A DNA stretch of 64,000 nucleotides from Plantago elongata (Eukaryota > Streptophyta > Magnoliopsida > Lamiales > Plantaginaceae). Position 1 is the first letter of the stretch. Every line of letters starts with the position of its first letter. Both the position numbers and the translations under genes were made by a program. The DNA is taken from contig JAYMSP010000083.1 of NCBI GenBank assembly GCA_036897095.1, positions 26,150 through 90,149 on the forward strand. Reading direction: 5' to 3'. Shown piece after piece: positions 45,901 to 57,763 of this stretch. The notes under the pieces were generated by a model that saw nothing but the letters and a program-made list of their open reading frames with translations, did not search any database and was not told the origin of the DNA.

Positions 45901-48900
45901 GATGAAAAGCTAACTGAAAAGCTAGTGGTAAACAGGGCTGTAGTGAGGTGGAGGGTGTATTTCATAATTTCCGGTTTTTAACCTATACCAAGTAATTATG
46001 TTATCTCAGTTGGCTCGTGAACTGGCTGAAAAAGGTGCAACTGAGGGAGCACAGTCAGAAATGAAGACCACCTCCACCATACCAACTACTCCAAGTGGGA
46101 CTTCTGTTGAAGTGCCATCTACTGGGGGAGATGCAAGCTCCACCCCACCAACGCTGACTGGAACCACTTTGAGCCCTGCCCTTGTTCAGCCTATTGGTGC
46201 AGACTCTAATGCTTCTAATGTGATGGCTTCGGAACCTACACCTGGAACTCCTGCAGTAACTCCTTCTGCAAACGTTATTGGGGTGTCTCCTCGTGGAGAA
46301 AAAATCTTTTTGTCCCCTTTGCAAGGTCCCAGTGTACCAGTGCCAACCAACAATTTAGCTCCTGTGTACGGATCTCTTACCCATGTAATGTGATATTTTA
46401 TTTTACTTCTGTACTGTATTGGTCCATACATGGATTGATTTTTGAAAATGTCAACAGGACCAACATTGAAAATTCATCAACCCAATCTTTGGCTAATTCT
46501 CAAGATGTAGCGTCGATCCAGGATATTGAGGTATTGTTAGCCTGTTAAAGAACCAACTTCTAGACTAAGCTACTCGCATATGTTGCAGCTGGAAAGCCCA
46601 GTTATTGAATATAAAATTTCCAGCTTAATAATTTTCTTACTTTGTGCTGAGGAGATACAATATCTCATGTCGGTATCTTGGCTTTTACATTTTGATCATC
46701 AAATTGACCGAACTCAGTTTGTGAAAAAAGCGGAAAGAGATGCATCAACTGAATGAAGTTTGTGACATACTTTAAAATAGTGAATAATCGATTTCTATTG
46801 TCAGGAGGCAAGGAAAGGAATGGCAGTTGCAGGGAAAATAAATGAATTACCAGTGGAAGAGAAAACTATGGACGATGAACCATTTTTGTATGCTAGCAAA
46901 CAGGTACAGTTTCTAATATGCTCTACTCATTGCTGTTTACAGTCAGTGAACGATCCGTAAATATTTGTATCATTTTCTGTTCAGGAGGCTAAAAATGCAT
47001 TTAAAGCATTATTAGAGTCTGCAAACGTAGCAGCTGATTGGACCTGGGACCAGGTAAATTGAGTTTAGACATTATTATCTATAAGCTCCTTTTGAGCTGC
47101 TAAATGTTGAATACATGCTGTCAGGCTATGCGGGTGATTATCAATGACAAACGGTATGGTGCTCTGAAGACCTTGGGTGAGCGAAAACAAGCATTCAATG
47201 AGGTAAATTTATTCTTGAACATATTGTAGGTTATGACATGAGTTCTTCAAAGTTCAAACAGTGGATTTATTTTGTGGAAGGCTCTAGATTCGATTTGTTT
47301 TTGGCTTGCTTGTAGTACATGATGCAACGGAAAAAAGTGGAGGCTGAAGAGAGGCGTCTCAGGCAGAGGAAAGCAAAGGAAGAGTTTCTGAAAATGTTGG
47401 AAGTAAGTATTTAGCACTTAGCATTTTTGTCTGGCACTGCTAATCGACTTCATACTCTTGACCCCTCTCATCCTAGTTAGGGATCTTGGTTTTGTTTACC
47501 CTGCAATCCAATGATAATGTGATAGAACTAGCTGGCTTACTTCCGCACTATCTTCTTTTTAAATCCTGATCCAGTGTTCTAATACTTCTTAGGAATCCGA
47601 GGAACTCACATCATCCACTCGCTGGAGGTTGGGACTTATTCTCCTTGGCCTTCATATTATATGGTAACAGCCAAAATTAACTTGGCAGGGATTACTTACG
47701 TATCGTTTCTATTCTTATCAGCAAAGCTCTGGTGATGTTAGAAGATGATGATCGTTTTAAGGCAGTTGAGCATGAAGGGGATCGTGAAGATCTCTTTAGG
47801 AACTACTTGTTGGACCTTCAGAAAAAGGTATACAAAATTGTTTGTTTTATTCAACTGATACTGGATTTCAATCTTAAACTTGATGTCAATGTTCAAGATC
47901 TAGGTCCAGTGCTTTTTTACTTGGTATTATAAGGATTTAGAAATCACAAAGTGCCAAAACTACTAGCAGTATTGGAGTTGGGTGTTGTAGTACAAAGGCA
48001 GGGTTTAGCTTAGTACTTGAAATATGTAGGGATGATGCATTTATGTGAAGCTATAAATCCCTTATAGTTCTACAGGACTGGACTCTGGCTAAGCGGATAT
48101 TGACTTGCTAACTGTTGTTTATAAAGTTTCTCAAGTGATACATGGTGATTGAGTGTCAATTCCTATGAATGTCTCGAATGTTGTGATATTGACAATGAAG
48201 TTCCTATATTGTTTATACCTACCCTGTGAAAATTCTATCCATCCCATGTATGTCATCTAGTCTGTTACTACATTGTAGAGCTGTATTGGTACATTGATCA
48301 ATAATTCCATGTTTATACTATACCCTGGAAATACATTGGTTCTTCTGTAGCTATGCTTATTCTTTATTATCTTATATTTACATGTTAATCAAGTGGCCAC
48401 CAAATTTCTAGTTATGTAATATCTGAGACTGGGTCTTTTGATTTTATAATTCAGGAAAGGGCAAAGGCCCAGGAGGAGCTTCGCCAGAACAGGATCGAGT
48501 TTAGGCAATTTCTGGAAAACTGTGACTTTATCAAGGCATGCACTTATTATACTCTTTACCGTTGTTTCCATGCTAACTTTTTTCAGACTTCTAATTTAGT
48601 CATTTACCACATTTAGGTGGATACTCAGTGGCGGAAGGTTCAAGATCTTCTGGAAGAGGATGAAAGATGCACCCGCCTTGATAAAATAGAACGCCTGGAC
48701 ATTTTTCAGGTGGAGTGACTATTATCAATTGATGGTCATATTTCTTCTTATAGGGTCTCAGTATTAACTAGCGATCATCTCTGCTGCTTGGTTACTAACC
48801 TTCCATGTCTTTCGTGTCATGATGTGTTGATTCTGATTGTTTCCAGAAATCAGCTCATTGGGTATAACTATCATTGATTCACACACTAATATGTGTTGCT

Positions 48901-51900
48901 TTTGTAGGATTATATCCGTGACCTGGAGAAAGAGGAGGAAGAGCTGAAGAAGAGACAAAAGGTACGGAACACCGAATTAGTAATAGTTTAAATGATATTT
49001 CCGTTTGATTGTAATCCTAAACCCTGAGCCCAAATGTATAGGAACAACTGAGACGGGTTGAGCGCAAGAACCGCGATGCATTTCGCAAGATCATGGAAGA
49101 TCATATTGCTGATGGCACTCTTACAGCTAAAACTCAGTGGCGGGATTATTGTCCTAAAGTACTTTTCTGTTTCATCCTAATTACACATGGCCGTCTTCTT
49201 TTTATGGAGGGGAAATGCATCCTGTTAATCACAACAATCATCTCATAAATGAGGGTTGTATTGATATATTCGTTTTGTTTGAATGTAAGGTCAAGGAATC
49301 CGAAGCTTATGAGGCTGTTGTGACGAACACTTCTGGCTCTACCCCAAGGGATTTGTTTGAGGATGTTGCTGAGGAATTGGAGAAAAAGGTACATCCCCTG
49401 CCAGAGGATAATAAACGATGGGTGTATGTGTATTCTGTAGTGTACAATTCACAATAAAAAGGACATGAAGTCCTCAAAATTCACCATGGGTTCTTGGCTA
49501 CAGCATTCTGCTATTCTGGATTTTAGAGAGATAATGATTGAAGCTAAAAAAAAAAATACACTTGTCTTATCTGTCTTCTCTCTCTCCGTTTTTTCTCCTC
49601 ATCTACTTTGTTATATGACTCTTCCATGTTAGCGAACATCAATCCACTAGTGCGTGATAAGTGATTGATGCGTTCCATATATAAATTCCCCTGTTTGATA
49701 ATCTGCTTTTGTAGTCTAACTGAGAATTTTAATATTTAAAATCATAGTATCTGTGCTATTATATGTAGTGCGTCCCTTACCTCGGTTTATCACTAGTTGG
49801 TCCAAACTTGTCAAGGCATGCGCTATTAGAGTTGAATGCGAGATCCTGTGCACTAACTTTGAAGAGAAATTCAGCTTATTCACTTTGTATTCCATTCCGG
49901 GGTTGTGCACTTCTCTGTGGAGATTGTTCTTTATATCCTTAGATGAAAGACACTTACATAGATGTATACATCTTTTTGCCTTATAATGGAGAAAATACTT
50001 TGGTGCCCTCTAATGTTACTTTGTACCTTGTTTTATAGAAATACTTCAAGTCAGAGACTACTAATAACATGCAAACCTCTTTGTGCTTTCAAAGCAAAAT
50101 TTAAAATCTTTTGCACCACTTAAACAACCATATTGGGAGTTTATAACTGGTCTTCCTCTGTTGCATTTGTAATTCTGTATTTGCTCGGACTGCAGGGACT
50201 TTTGTCTACTTATGACTGTACTTGTGCTCGTGGATAATCCTCAAGTCCATAATATTTTAAGGTCTTAACTCTTAATGTATGCTAAGGAGGGGCACTTGGA
50301 GTGATTATTACCAATTGCCTAGGCCATTAGAAGTAATTAATCGCGTTTGATAGCTCTGTACTTTGGTTAAGATGTATATGATGTTTTGAGTTGCACTTGG
50401 GCCCTAGATGCCAGTATTGCTTTTATGATTGCTGCTTACAATGTGTCTGTTCTGTGCTTGGCAGTATGATGAAGACAAAGCCCAAGTTAAGGATGTATTG
50501 AAGCAGGAGAAGGTAAAGTTTAATATCTGCGTTCTCCTTTACTCCATGATCTGGTTGGCTTTTGTTTGAATCTAATTCTCCTGTTTCCTAGATTACTGTG
50601 TCATCAGCATGGACATTTGAAGACTTCCAGTCCTCTATTAAAGAGAACATTGGCACAGCGGCAATATCAGAGATTAATCTACAGGTATCAATCAATAGAA
50701 TGTACACAACCATAACAGTATCATAATTCATGTTGAATATTTGAGGACGATCATCATCAGATAGCGATGGTTATGACTTGTGCATTGTTATTATATTTTC
50801 TGTAAATAAATATTTATAAATCAATCAAGTTAGCAAATTAAAATATAGGACTGGGTAAAGACCAAATTTGGAATGCATAGTTTTTTTCTTAGTGTGGTGT
50901 CTATGAAATTTCTAATTATGTTTTTGTTTTTTGGTGGAATCGCAGCTAGTATATGAGGATCTAGTTGATAGAGCCAAGGAGAAAGAAGAAAAAGAAGCTA
51001 AGAAACGCAAACGTCTTGCCAAAGATTTAACTGATAAACTGAGCAACATCAAGGTATGTTTGATCTGCTCAAACTCGAATGTTGGAATGGAACTTGGGTT
51101 TTGGGGTTTGCATGGCGTTGTCGAACCAGTCTTATCCTGCAACACCTGTTGCCTTACCTTTTTTTTTTTGGGCTCACTTTCACTAGGAAATCAACGAATC
51201 ATCTAGTTGGGAGGAAAGCAAGCAACTTTTTGAGGATAGCTCAGAATACAGGTATATTTTTCTGACCTTCTCAATTATTCTATAGCATGTGAGTATGAAG
51301 AGTGTAATGGAAGTTCGTGGATTTGCTGCCTTATATTCTAGGTCCATTGGGGACGAAACCTTATGCATGGAGATATTTACAGAATATGTTACTCGCTTGC
51401 AAGAAAAATTGAAGGAGAAGGAGCGCAAGCGAGAGGAGGAAAAGGTAATGGAATACATTTAATGTGATAGCTTACACCTTGTAGTTGTGCCTTTAGTAGC
51501 CTGTTCATTTCTCTTGGCATGTAACATCTATGCAAAATTTAAGAATTGTACTCTGTAAGTTAGATGTATATGGTGATTGTTCAATTTTCTTTCTTTCTCT
51601 TCTGAAGTATGTCTGCTTGTTTTGGTAAGAATGCCTCATTATTCGGATGGGTCTGTCTTCTTTGGGCTGCAGGGTCACAAAGTTGCAATATCCCTCTGTT
51701 ATTACCAAGCTCTTGTTTGAATTCACCTTGATTTGCTACTGGGCACTGGCCTACAAATTATGTATACCAGTTTAGGAGTAGAGAACTGTCTGGATTTGAT
51801 TGGTGTTTGCTTGAGCACTGTTTAACATGTTTCTGCCTGCCAACTTTCATGTCAATTAATGGCTACTCCCAGATATGATCAATGACATTGAGCATTCGGA

Positions 51901-52538
51901 TCTATTTTTACATGCTATTACTTATTAACCCTTATTCAATTATCTTTGTATTGTGTTTGCTCTTTTGCAGGCCAAAAAGGAGAAAGAGCGAGACGAGAAA
52001 AAGAAAGAAAAGGATAGAAAAGAGAAAGAGCGAGAGAAAGATAAAGACAAGGAGAGGGAGAAAGATAGAGATCGTGAGAGAGACAGGGAGAAGAGAAAAG
52101 ATCACAAGGATGAAGTAGAGAGCGAGAATGCTGATATCTCAGAATCTCATGGTCACAAAGATGACAAAAAGAGGGAAAAGGACAAAGACAGGAAACATAG
52201 GAAGCGGCATCAGAACACAAATGATGAGGTGACTTCTGATAAAGATGACAAGGAGGAGAAGAAGTCTCGGAGGCATGGTAGTGACCGTAAGAAATCAAGA
52301 AAGGTATATATTTGAATGTATTTTGGACATGTGATTAACCGACTAGTGTTCTGTCCAATAATTAATAAACTAAAACCAACTTATTCGTTAATTCCTTCAG
52401 CATTCGTACTCATCTGACTCAGACGGTGAAAGTAGGCATAAAAAACACAAAAGAGATCACCGGGATGGATCCCGTAGAAATATGGGCCATGAGGAGCTTG
52501 AAGATGGTGAACTTGGCGAGGATGGAGAGATCCAATAG
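39941..52538 (+). CDS. PRP40A: PRP40-type pre-mRNA-processing protein
   Basis: PRP40 is a U1 snRNP-associated factor that bridges the 5' splice site to branch-point proteins and, in plants, also binds the RNA polymerase II CTD. The 28 coding exons are 39941-39973, 40473-40541, 40634-40918, 40997-41170, 43142-43215, 43885-43954, 45331-45383, 45466-45523, 46010-46365, 46458-46530, 46805-46903, 46985-47053, 47125-47202, 47316-47402, 47593-47627, 47722-47827, 48455-48535, 48617-48709, 48908-48961, 49042-49158, 49290-49388, 50465-50512, 50592-50684, 50946-51053, 51187-51251, 51342-51444, 51971-52303, 52401-52538. They sum to 1016 residues without a stop, close to known plant PRP40 length. Order: Pro/Gln-rich N-terminus (1-190), WW1 (about 200-230; SSWEKPPE), WW2 (about 241-272; SKWTIPDE), linker, five or six FF domains (about 449-850), then a Lys/Glu/Asp/Arg tail (861-971) and the [12 protein letters not shown] end. 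Intron 17 uses a GC donor. The second exon is the least certain. Confidence 0.93.
41893..41960 (+). pseudogene. truncated U6 snRNA pseudogene in PRP40 intron 4
   Basis: From AGATTAGAATGGCCC through GCAAGGATGACACACA and AGAAATGGTCCAAA to a T-run, this matches the 3' two-thirds of U6 snRNA in order, with substitutions and small indels. The 5' domain (GUCCCUUCGGGG region) is absent, so it cannot be a working U6 gene. It lies on the same strand as the host gene, in its largest intron (41171-43141). Confidence 0.85.
42498..42722. mobile_element. Stowaway-like MITE in PRP40 intron 4
   Basis: TA (42496-42497) then CTCCACCTGTCCTTATAAAA; the far end is CAGAAGCAGGGAGT (42709-42722) followed by TA (42723-42724). 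Internal AGTCGACTT and GCCGACTTTGAC fit Stowaway-type elements. Confidence 0.65.
43443..43455 (+). repeat. G-run in PRP40 intron 5
   Basis: An uninterrupted run of about a dozen G on the sense strand, 228 bases after the exon 5 donor. Such runs can form G-quadruplex RNA and are prone to length errors in sequencing. Confidence 0.9.
45722..45940. mobile_element. AGCTAGCT-rich MITE in PRP40 intron 8
   Basis: The left end (GGCTCTTTTTAGCAAAACTA then GTTGAAAAGCTAGCT) and the right end read on the other strand (CAGCCCTGTTTACCACTAGC then TTTTCAGTTAGC) are imperfect inverted repeats. The interior has many AGCTAGC and GCTAGCTG motifs. The superfamily is uncertain (hAT or PIF type). It ends about 70 bases before the exon 9 acceptor. 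Confidence 0.6.
48536..48616 (+). other. GC-AG intron in PRP40
   Basis: The exon 17 end ATCAAG is followed by GCATGCAC, and the intron ends ATTTAG. No GT at or next to this position keeps the frame with the FF-domain sequence in exon 18 ([16 protein letters not shown]). The 81-bp intron is therefore of the minor GC-AG class. Confidence 0.8.
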
Positions 52539-53377
52539 TTCATCCTCCTTCATTTTGTGTTTGCGAATGGGCAATCTTCGCGTAACCATATGGTATTCTA
52601 CATACTACATTCATTTTCTACATACTGAGTTTTATCTTCTCAAGTGCTGCCCTGCCCAAGGGTTATTTTGCTTGATTTAGGATAATTTAACAAATTGTAA
52701 GTTTCTATGCTTATTCCCTGTAATGCCATGGTGTAGACTACTTGTATGACTTAGTATGCTGAAATGGTGGACATAGTTTTAAATAAGGCTAGAATATTCG
52801 TCTGTAAGTTTGATATAGCTTGAAAGATGTATATTACTTCCTGCCGTCTTGTCTAGAGCAAAGCCTCATTTTTGTAGATCCTCCACTACTACCCCCATTT
52901 ACCCCATGGTGAATAGAACCCCAAACCTATTGATTGGAGGAAAAACATCTTACCTGCTTATTGTCGTCTCGTACATGCAGAACTTAGATCCCTTAACTAG
53001 GGTGATTTTGAAGGTATGCTTACCCCACCCATTATTTTGTCGCTGTTCCTTAAATTTCATATGTTACACAATCATGGTGGGGTTGCAGCCACCATAATAG
53101 CAGGTAGCTATCTATTTGCAATTCTCATGCGCTCAAAAGAATTGAACTTTTTGATAGTTCTAAAGATAATTGATGATATAATGTGGTCCAATGATATCAC
53201 ATGGTTGCAAAACTGAAGTGTTTCTGGAACTTTGTACACCACATCCATGAATTGACAACAAGATAACTCCTAGTTTGTGGAGTTGCTTCTTTTATTCTTG
53301 ATTAGTTATACTCATCGAACTGATGTAGCGTACGTTTTGTCCCACATTCAGAAATGAGAACACGGACTATGAACTCA

Positions 53378-53408
<31 letters not shown>

Positions 53409-54037
53409 ATGTCCGTGTTGTAAATATGATTATTTGTTGTAGAACTACTGATCTGAAAATTGCTGTTGTTTGTTTGAATTATCTGTTTCAAATTGTTACG
53501 TTTGACGGTTTGAGCTTACTTGAATCTGTCTTCAGATATTGCTGGGTATCGAGACTGTAATATCCAGTTACTATGTACTGTAGATAATTGTATCATGATA
53601 CTACCTGTCGCTGGTTTGCTAGATTTGAGCTGCTTGGCTCGTGTGACATTTTACATGGTTTATCTCACGTTTCAAATTAAAGTCTACGTTGTCTCAGCAT
53701 TTGTAATATGTATGACAAAGCCATGTTGATTGGGTGATTCGACAACAGTCGTTGCTTTGTGATATCATCTTTTTGCATCCAATTTTACAATAGTTGCACA
53801 GGTAAAATAGAATGCATTGGTTTTGCATCAATTGGAAACTTTGTGATTGTTCTAGTAGTTGAAATATCACCATCAAGACTTAATTCCCGTATGGTTCTTT
53901 TCCATTGGTCGCCCACAAGTGTGGTGTCAATAAATATTGTACATTTTATGTACTTTAATAAGATAAGGAAATATGAGATGCACAAATGTCAATTCATCAA
54001 ACGCAGAAGGCGGATTGTGTTTGCCATACGTATAATG
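52539..54037. other. PRP40 3' flank and intergenic DNA
   Basis: It begins with the PRP40 3' UTR, which probably ends before 52850. A (GT)n microsatellite lies at 53379-53405. The remainder has short frames without domains. It separates the convergent PRP40 and DUF4378 genes. Confidence 0.5.
53379..53405. repeat. (GT)n microsatellite
   Basis: An uninterrupted GT run of about 13 units. Confidence 0.95.
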
Positions 54038-54507
54038 TAGGAAAAATATTTTAAAATATACAGTATAGTGAGAAACATTCATTTTATATACTGCACAATG
54101 ATTATATATTTTTTGTATATTTTATGGTGGTTATTTTTTCTCTGATCATTTTTTTTTTTCAATTTGGTGATTTATTATATGAGCCGGAAGTATTTCACAC
54201 GTTCGAAGTGCCTCAAACGTTGAAATTATCTGAATTGTTTGACACATGTCATATTGTGATTCAACCTCGAAAATTATTTTGAAAAAAATAAAAAGAAAGA
54301 GAAATTTAAAAAATACAAAATCATTGTGTTGAGCGCGTGAGATACTCTATGCATGTGTAATAAATCATCAAATCGGAACAAAAAAATGATCGAAATATAT
54401 CTTCTAAACAATTAGCTACCATAAAATATACCAAAACTACATAATCATTGTGCAGTATATAAAATAAACGTGTCTCACTCTATCGTGTTTTAATAAATTT
54501 CCCTGTA
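54038..54507. mobile_element. non-autonomous long-TIR element (Mutator-like), about 470 bp
   Basis: The left 150 bases and the right 170 bases are inverted repeats of each other over nearly their whole length. Matching blocks include TTTTATATACTGCACAATGA, GGTATATTTTATGGT and GATTTATTA, in the same order. Such long, AT-rich terminal repeats with little interior suit a non-autonomous MULE. No coding capacity. It lies 23 bases from the stop codon of the minus-strand gene, so it probably supplies part of that gene's 3' UTR. Confidence 0.75.
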
Positions 54508-54530
54508 CTAAATTCTCATAACACATTTTT

Positions 54531-55850
54531 TTACATTTGCAGCTGATTCTCAGCAATCTCATGAATGATCTGATCCAGTATAGCGTCTCCTATTTCTATC
54601 GCAAGTTCCATTTTCTCTTCCTTATGGCGGTCGTTCCATAATTCTGATGTCGAAGATATATCTGAATGCACTAGATGACTTGTGTTGGTCTCATCAATTG
54701 GTTCTTGACTCCATAGACAGACATTTTCGCATACTGATTTCCAGAGTTGATCTGTTCCCAAGATTTGGTTGAGATGTTCTCTTCTTTTGTCTTTCTTCTT
54801 GTGGTTTTCGATTACTTCTCGTGTGCAATCTATCAGAAGCTTTCCGGGTCGCCTCAGGAGCTTCATGTTTATAATGTACTGAGAATAAGAATCTGAAATA
54901 TGAAACTGCTGCTGCAGTTCTTCTTCGTCTTTGTTAGGCGACTCCACTCCTTGATTCGAATTACATTGCTCTGTTGAAAGTTTGCCAATTATGAGACTTA
55001 TAATGCTAAATATCAATTCGTTATTTAACTGAAAAGCAGTGGAACCCTTAATCTTGCGTTTCTCAAACTTATGAATCCACAATCTAATTTCAAATTCAAC
55101 ATTAAGAAATGGCATATATTCAACATATTCACGCTAGTGCTAGTCTGTACTTATAGTAATAAATTGTGCATTAACATGCACTATAATTTAAAGATACTTA
55201 AGAAGTGTATTAAGATTATTATTAGTCTTAAAAGTTGAAAGACTAGATTAGGTGGGACTTACTGTAATGAATAGGCGAGCCATAAACTGATTCTGTTTGT
55301 TCTAGAACCGAGACAGGGCTGAGTTGTTTGTTGTCTTCCATCGTTCTTAGCTTCAACATCCCTTCTGCATCACCCTGTTTGATTTTCAAGTTAGGCAACA
55401 CGACTAACAAAGCGACGTTTAAACTTTCAGATGAGACGGAAATCAAAATTTTTACGTGCGTACTGTCCAATTTACCTCTCGAGTAAACGAACAAGCATCG
55501 GAGCTATGTGTGTCTTCAGGATCACTTTCCGAGCAACACGAGTGTTCAGTAGTACTCTCCGAGCAAGAAATCGACATGGTTGTTGTTGTACAAGTTGCAG
55601 AGGAAAGTCTCTGAGGTTCTGCATTCTCTTGATTCTTGATGCTTTTATTACTATCAACCTGGCTGAAAACAAGTTTGAAAACGTCCGAACAATGTCGAAT
55701 GCCATGCCGTCTCTTCTTTAGGCCGAATATGGCCGAGATTTTTGAGATTCTTGAAGGAATACGGTAGCCTCTTTCGACAAGGTGATCCTCCAAGGAAAAT
55801 GGTTCTTGTTTTTCTTGGAGAAATTCTACAAGGAACTTAGATTGAGGCAT
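54531..55850 (-). CDS. probable DUF4378-domain protein, 308 residues
   Basis: Three minus-strand exons join in phase: 55850-55476, 55374-55263, 54970-54531 (AG/GT borders; the junctions read TRE|GDAE and HY(K)QCNS). The N-terminus (MPQSKFLVEFLQEKQEPFSL, then EDHLVERGYRIPSR) is basic and lacks a signal peptide. The middle is Ser/Thr/Cys-rich. The C-terminal third shows KLLIDCTREVIENHKKK, LWKSVCENVCLWSQEP and MELAIEIGDAILDQIIHEI. That order (helix, CEN-LWS, final acidic EIGDAILDQII helix) is what I associate with DUF4378 at the C-terminus of plant proteins such as the TRM/LONGIFOLIA group. No other domain is seen, so the role is unknown. An alternative frame into intron 2 (55115 start) carries MPFLNVEFEIRLW and would be an intron-retaining form. 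The gene call is firm; the domain is likely. Confidence 0.75.
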
Positions 55851-57515
55851 AGTCTTGGTGAAAGTTGTTGATTTGTTGGTGAAGGGATTAAGTGTTGGGG
55901 TTCAGAAATTTGAGTTAGTTTAGGACAAGAGATAAGGGTTGTTTTATGTGAGTATAGTAATGAAGAAGACAAAAACATTTATTTTGAGTTTGGAAGTGTA
56001 GTACAGCAGCAGATTGGAGTTATGTAATGAACCTAGAGCCAAACATAATAAGCTCCAAAGGAGATGGGTACACCGAATTAAATGTTGACCTCTCACTATG
56101 AATGAATGGCTCATCATCAAATTATTTCACTTGATTGCTTTAAGCATCATATTCCAGCTTTCTATATAACATATTATGGTTCATAGGTCAATACTTAAGT
56201 GGAATCACTGATGTTAAAATATATGTATTTTTTAACAAACTAAATGACACTTGTAATCATAGAACAATCCCCCCTAACAACTTCATATCTTCATGCATGG
56301 AAGTTTAGGCATAATTTTTTGTGACAATGTTAAAGATAACTGAAATCATAAAAGATGTTATAAAAATACACAATTTTACTGGGAAATGCGTAGTTTTTAT
56401 GTATGAAATAGTGCACTATTAGTTTCATAAAGCTTATACATGTAACATATTTAGTGACTTATAAAACTTCATATATATATATATATATACTAAAAAGAAA
56501 TCTAGACTACATTTAATAAGTTAAGACGTAATCTCAACTTTATTCGATAATTACATATTTTGTCACTCTTAATATAAGACTTTTTTGTAACAGGAGGAGC
56601 ACTATTTTTTTTTAATTGACGTGAAATGTATGAAATTGTTAATTTTATTTCCTCCACGGAGTTTTGAAATTGTTACTTAATCTATTGAAGGATTGTCATG
56701 TGGAAAAAAGACAAAAACATAGAAGTAGTATAAAACTAAAATTTGAAATCGATTTAATGTAAGAATACAACTCGCTAACGCATGTTTTATTCTCACACGA
56801 ACGCATTAATCTGGTGGAGTGGGCATTGCAATTTGCAATGGTCCCAAAAGTTCTTTTGTCATATCATATTAATTCATATTAAATTTGATAACATGGATAT
56901 GTAGCATCAACCTGGACGTAATGTAAGGGAACCTAAATATAATATACTGATTGCTATGCAATTTGAATTGACAACGTCCATTTAAATTGGTATTTTTGAC
57001 TACACATCAATTAATCCCTTAATAATTTAATCCCGAGTTTTTTATGCATTCGACATGCTAGCAAATGCTTTAAAGTTCTATATTCTTTTCGCCGTTTATG
57101 AGAAAAATTATAACATAACATAACGATCTTCTATCTAACATTCTATACTTTAATTATTTCCATCCGGACTTTACCCGGTTTACATTTTTTTTTTTCCTTT
57201 GCATCATATAACTAACATTTACACACAAGTTTTTTTTCTAGAAAAAAAGCCTTAAAAATAGTAGACATAAACTGAATCTCAGAACTAATTAAGCCCCCTA
57301 GCCTTTCAAATGATTATAAAGTTGTTAGACGTTCTTATATGCAAACTTATTTACCAAACTTTTTAATTCATAATGCATTTTTATCACATAAGTTACTGAT
57401 CAATTACGTAATAAGTACATAATCGTGATTTAGACATGCAACTAATTAAGTGCACACATGGGCTGTAGTATTATTACTATATATTTTATGTTGACCTTCT
57501 AAGTCATATAAAATT
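55851..57515. other. promoter side of the minus-strand gene and intergenic DNA
   Basis: Sequence just above 55850 should be the 5' leader and promoter of the minus-strand gene; no TATA box is certain. An (AT)n tract lies at 56468-56490. No further gene was seen. Confidence 0.45.
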
Positions 57516-57518
57516 TAA

Positions 57519-57633
57519 GCCCGGTTTGTTACATTATTAGATTGGGTATCTTCCCATTCAAATTGAATATTTTATATGTGAAAATTTTAATTTTAATTGA
57601 AAAAGGCCACTCAAATTCTATACCAATCAGCCC
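57519..57633. mobile_element. Tourist-like MITE, 115 bp
   Basis: TAA on both sides (57516-57518 and 57634-57636). The element starts GCCCGGTTTGTTACATTA and ends ACCAATCAGCCC. It aligns along its length with 15055-15174, and the ATCAGCCC end is shared with the 9534 element. Confidence 0.8.
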
Positions 57634-57763
57634 TAAGTATAGTAAAAAAATAGATTTTCGTAATCTATAGAAAAATTTAATTTTATAATAACGAATTTGT
57701 TAGTAACTTTTGAATAAATACTCCAAATAACAACAATCATAACATTCAACTATCTTTCTATTT

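Noticed and set aside
51936-52298. 120-codon minus-strand frame with Ser/Leu/His-rich sequence
   Set aside because: It is the antisense shadow of PRP40 exon 27, whose Lys/Glu/Arg codons read as Leu/Ser/Phe on the other strand.
55431-55721. 96-codon plus-strand frame
   Set aside because: Antisense to exon 1 of the minus-strand DUF4378 gene.
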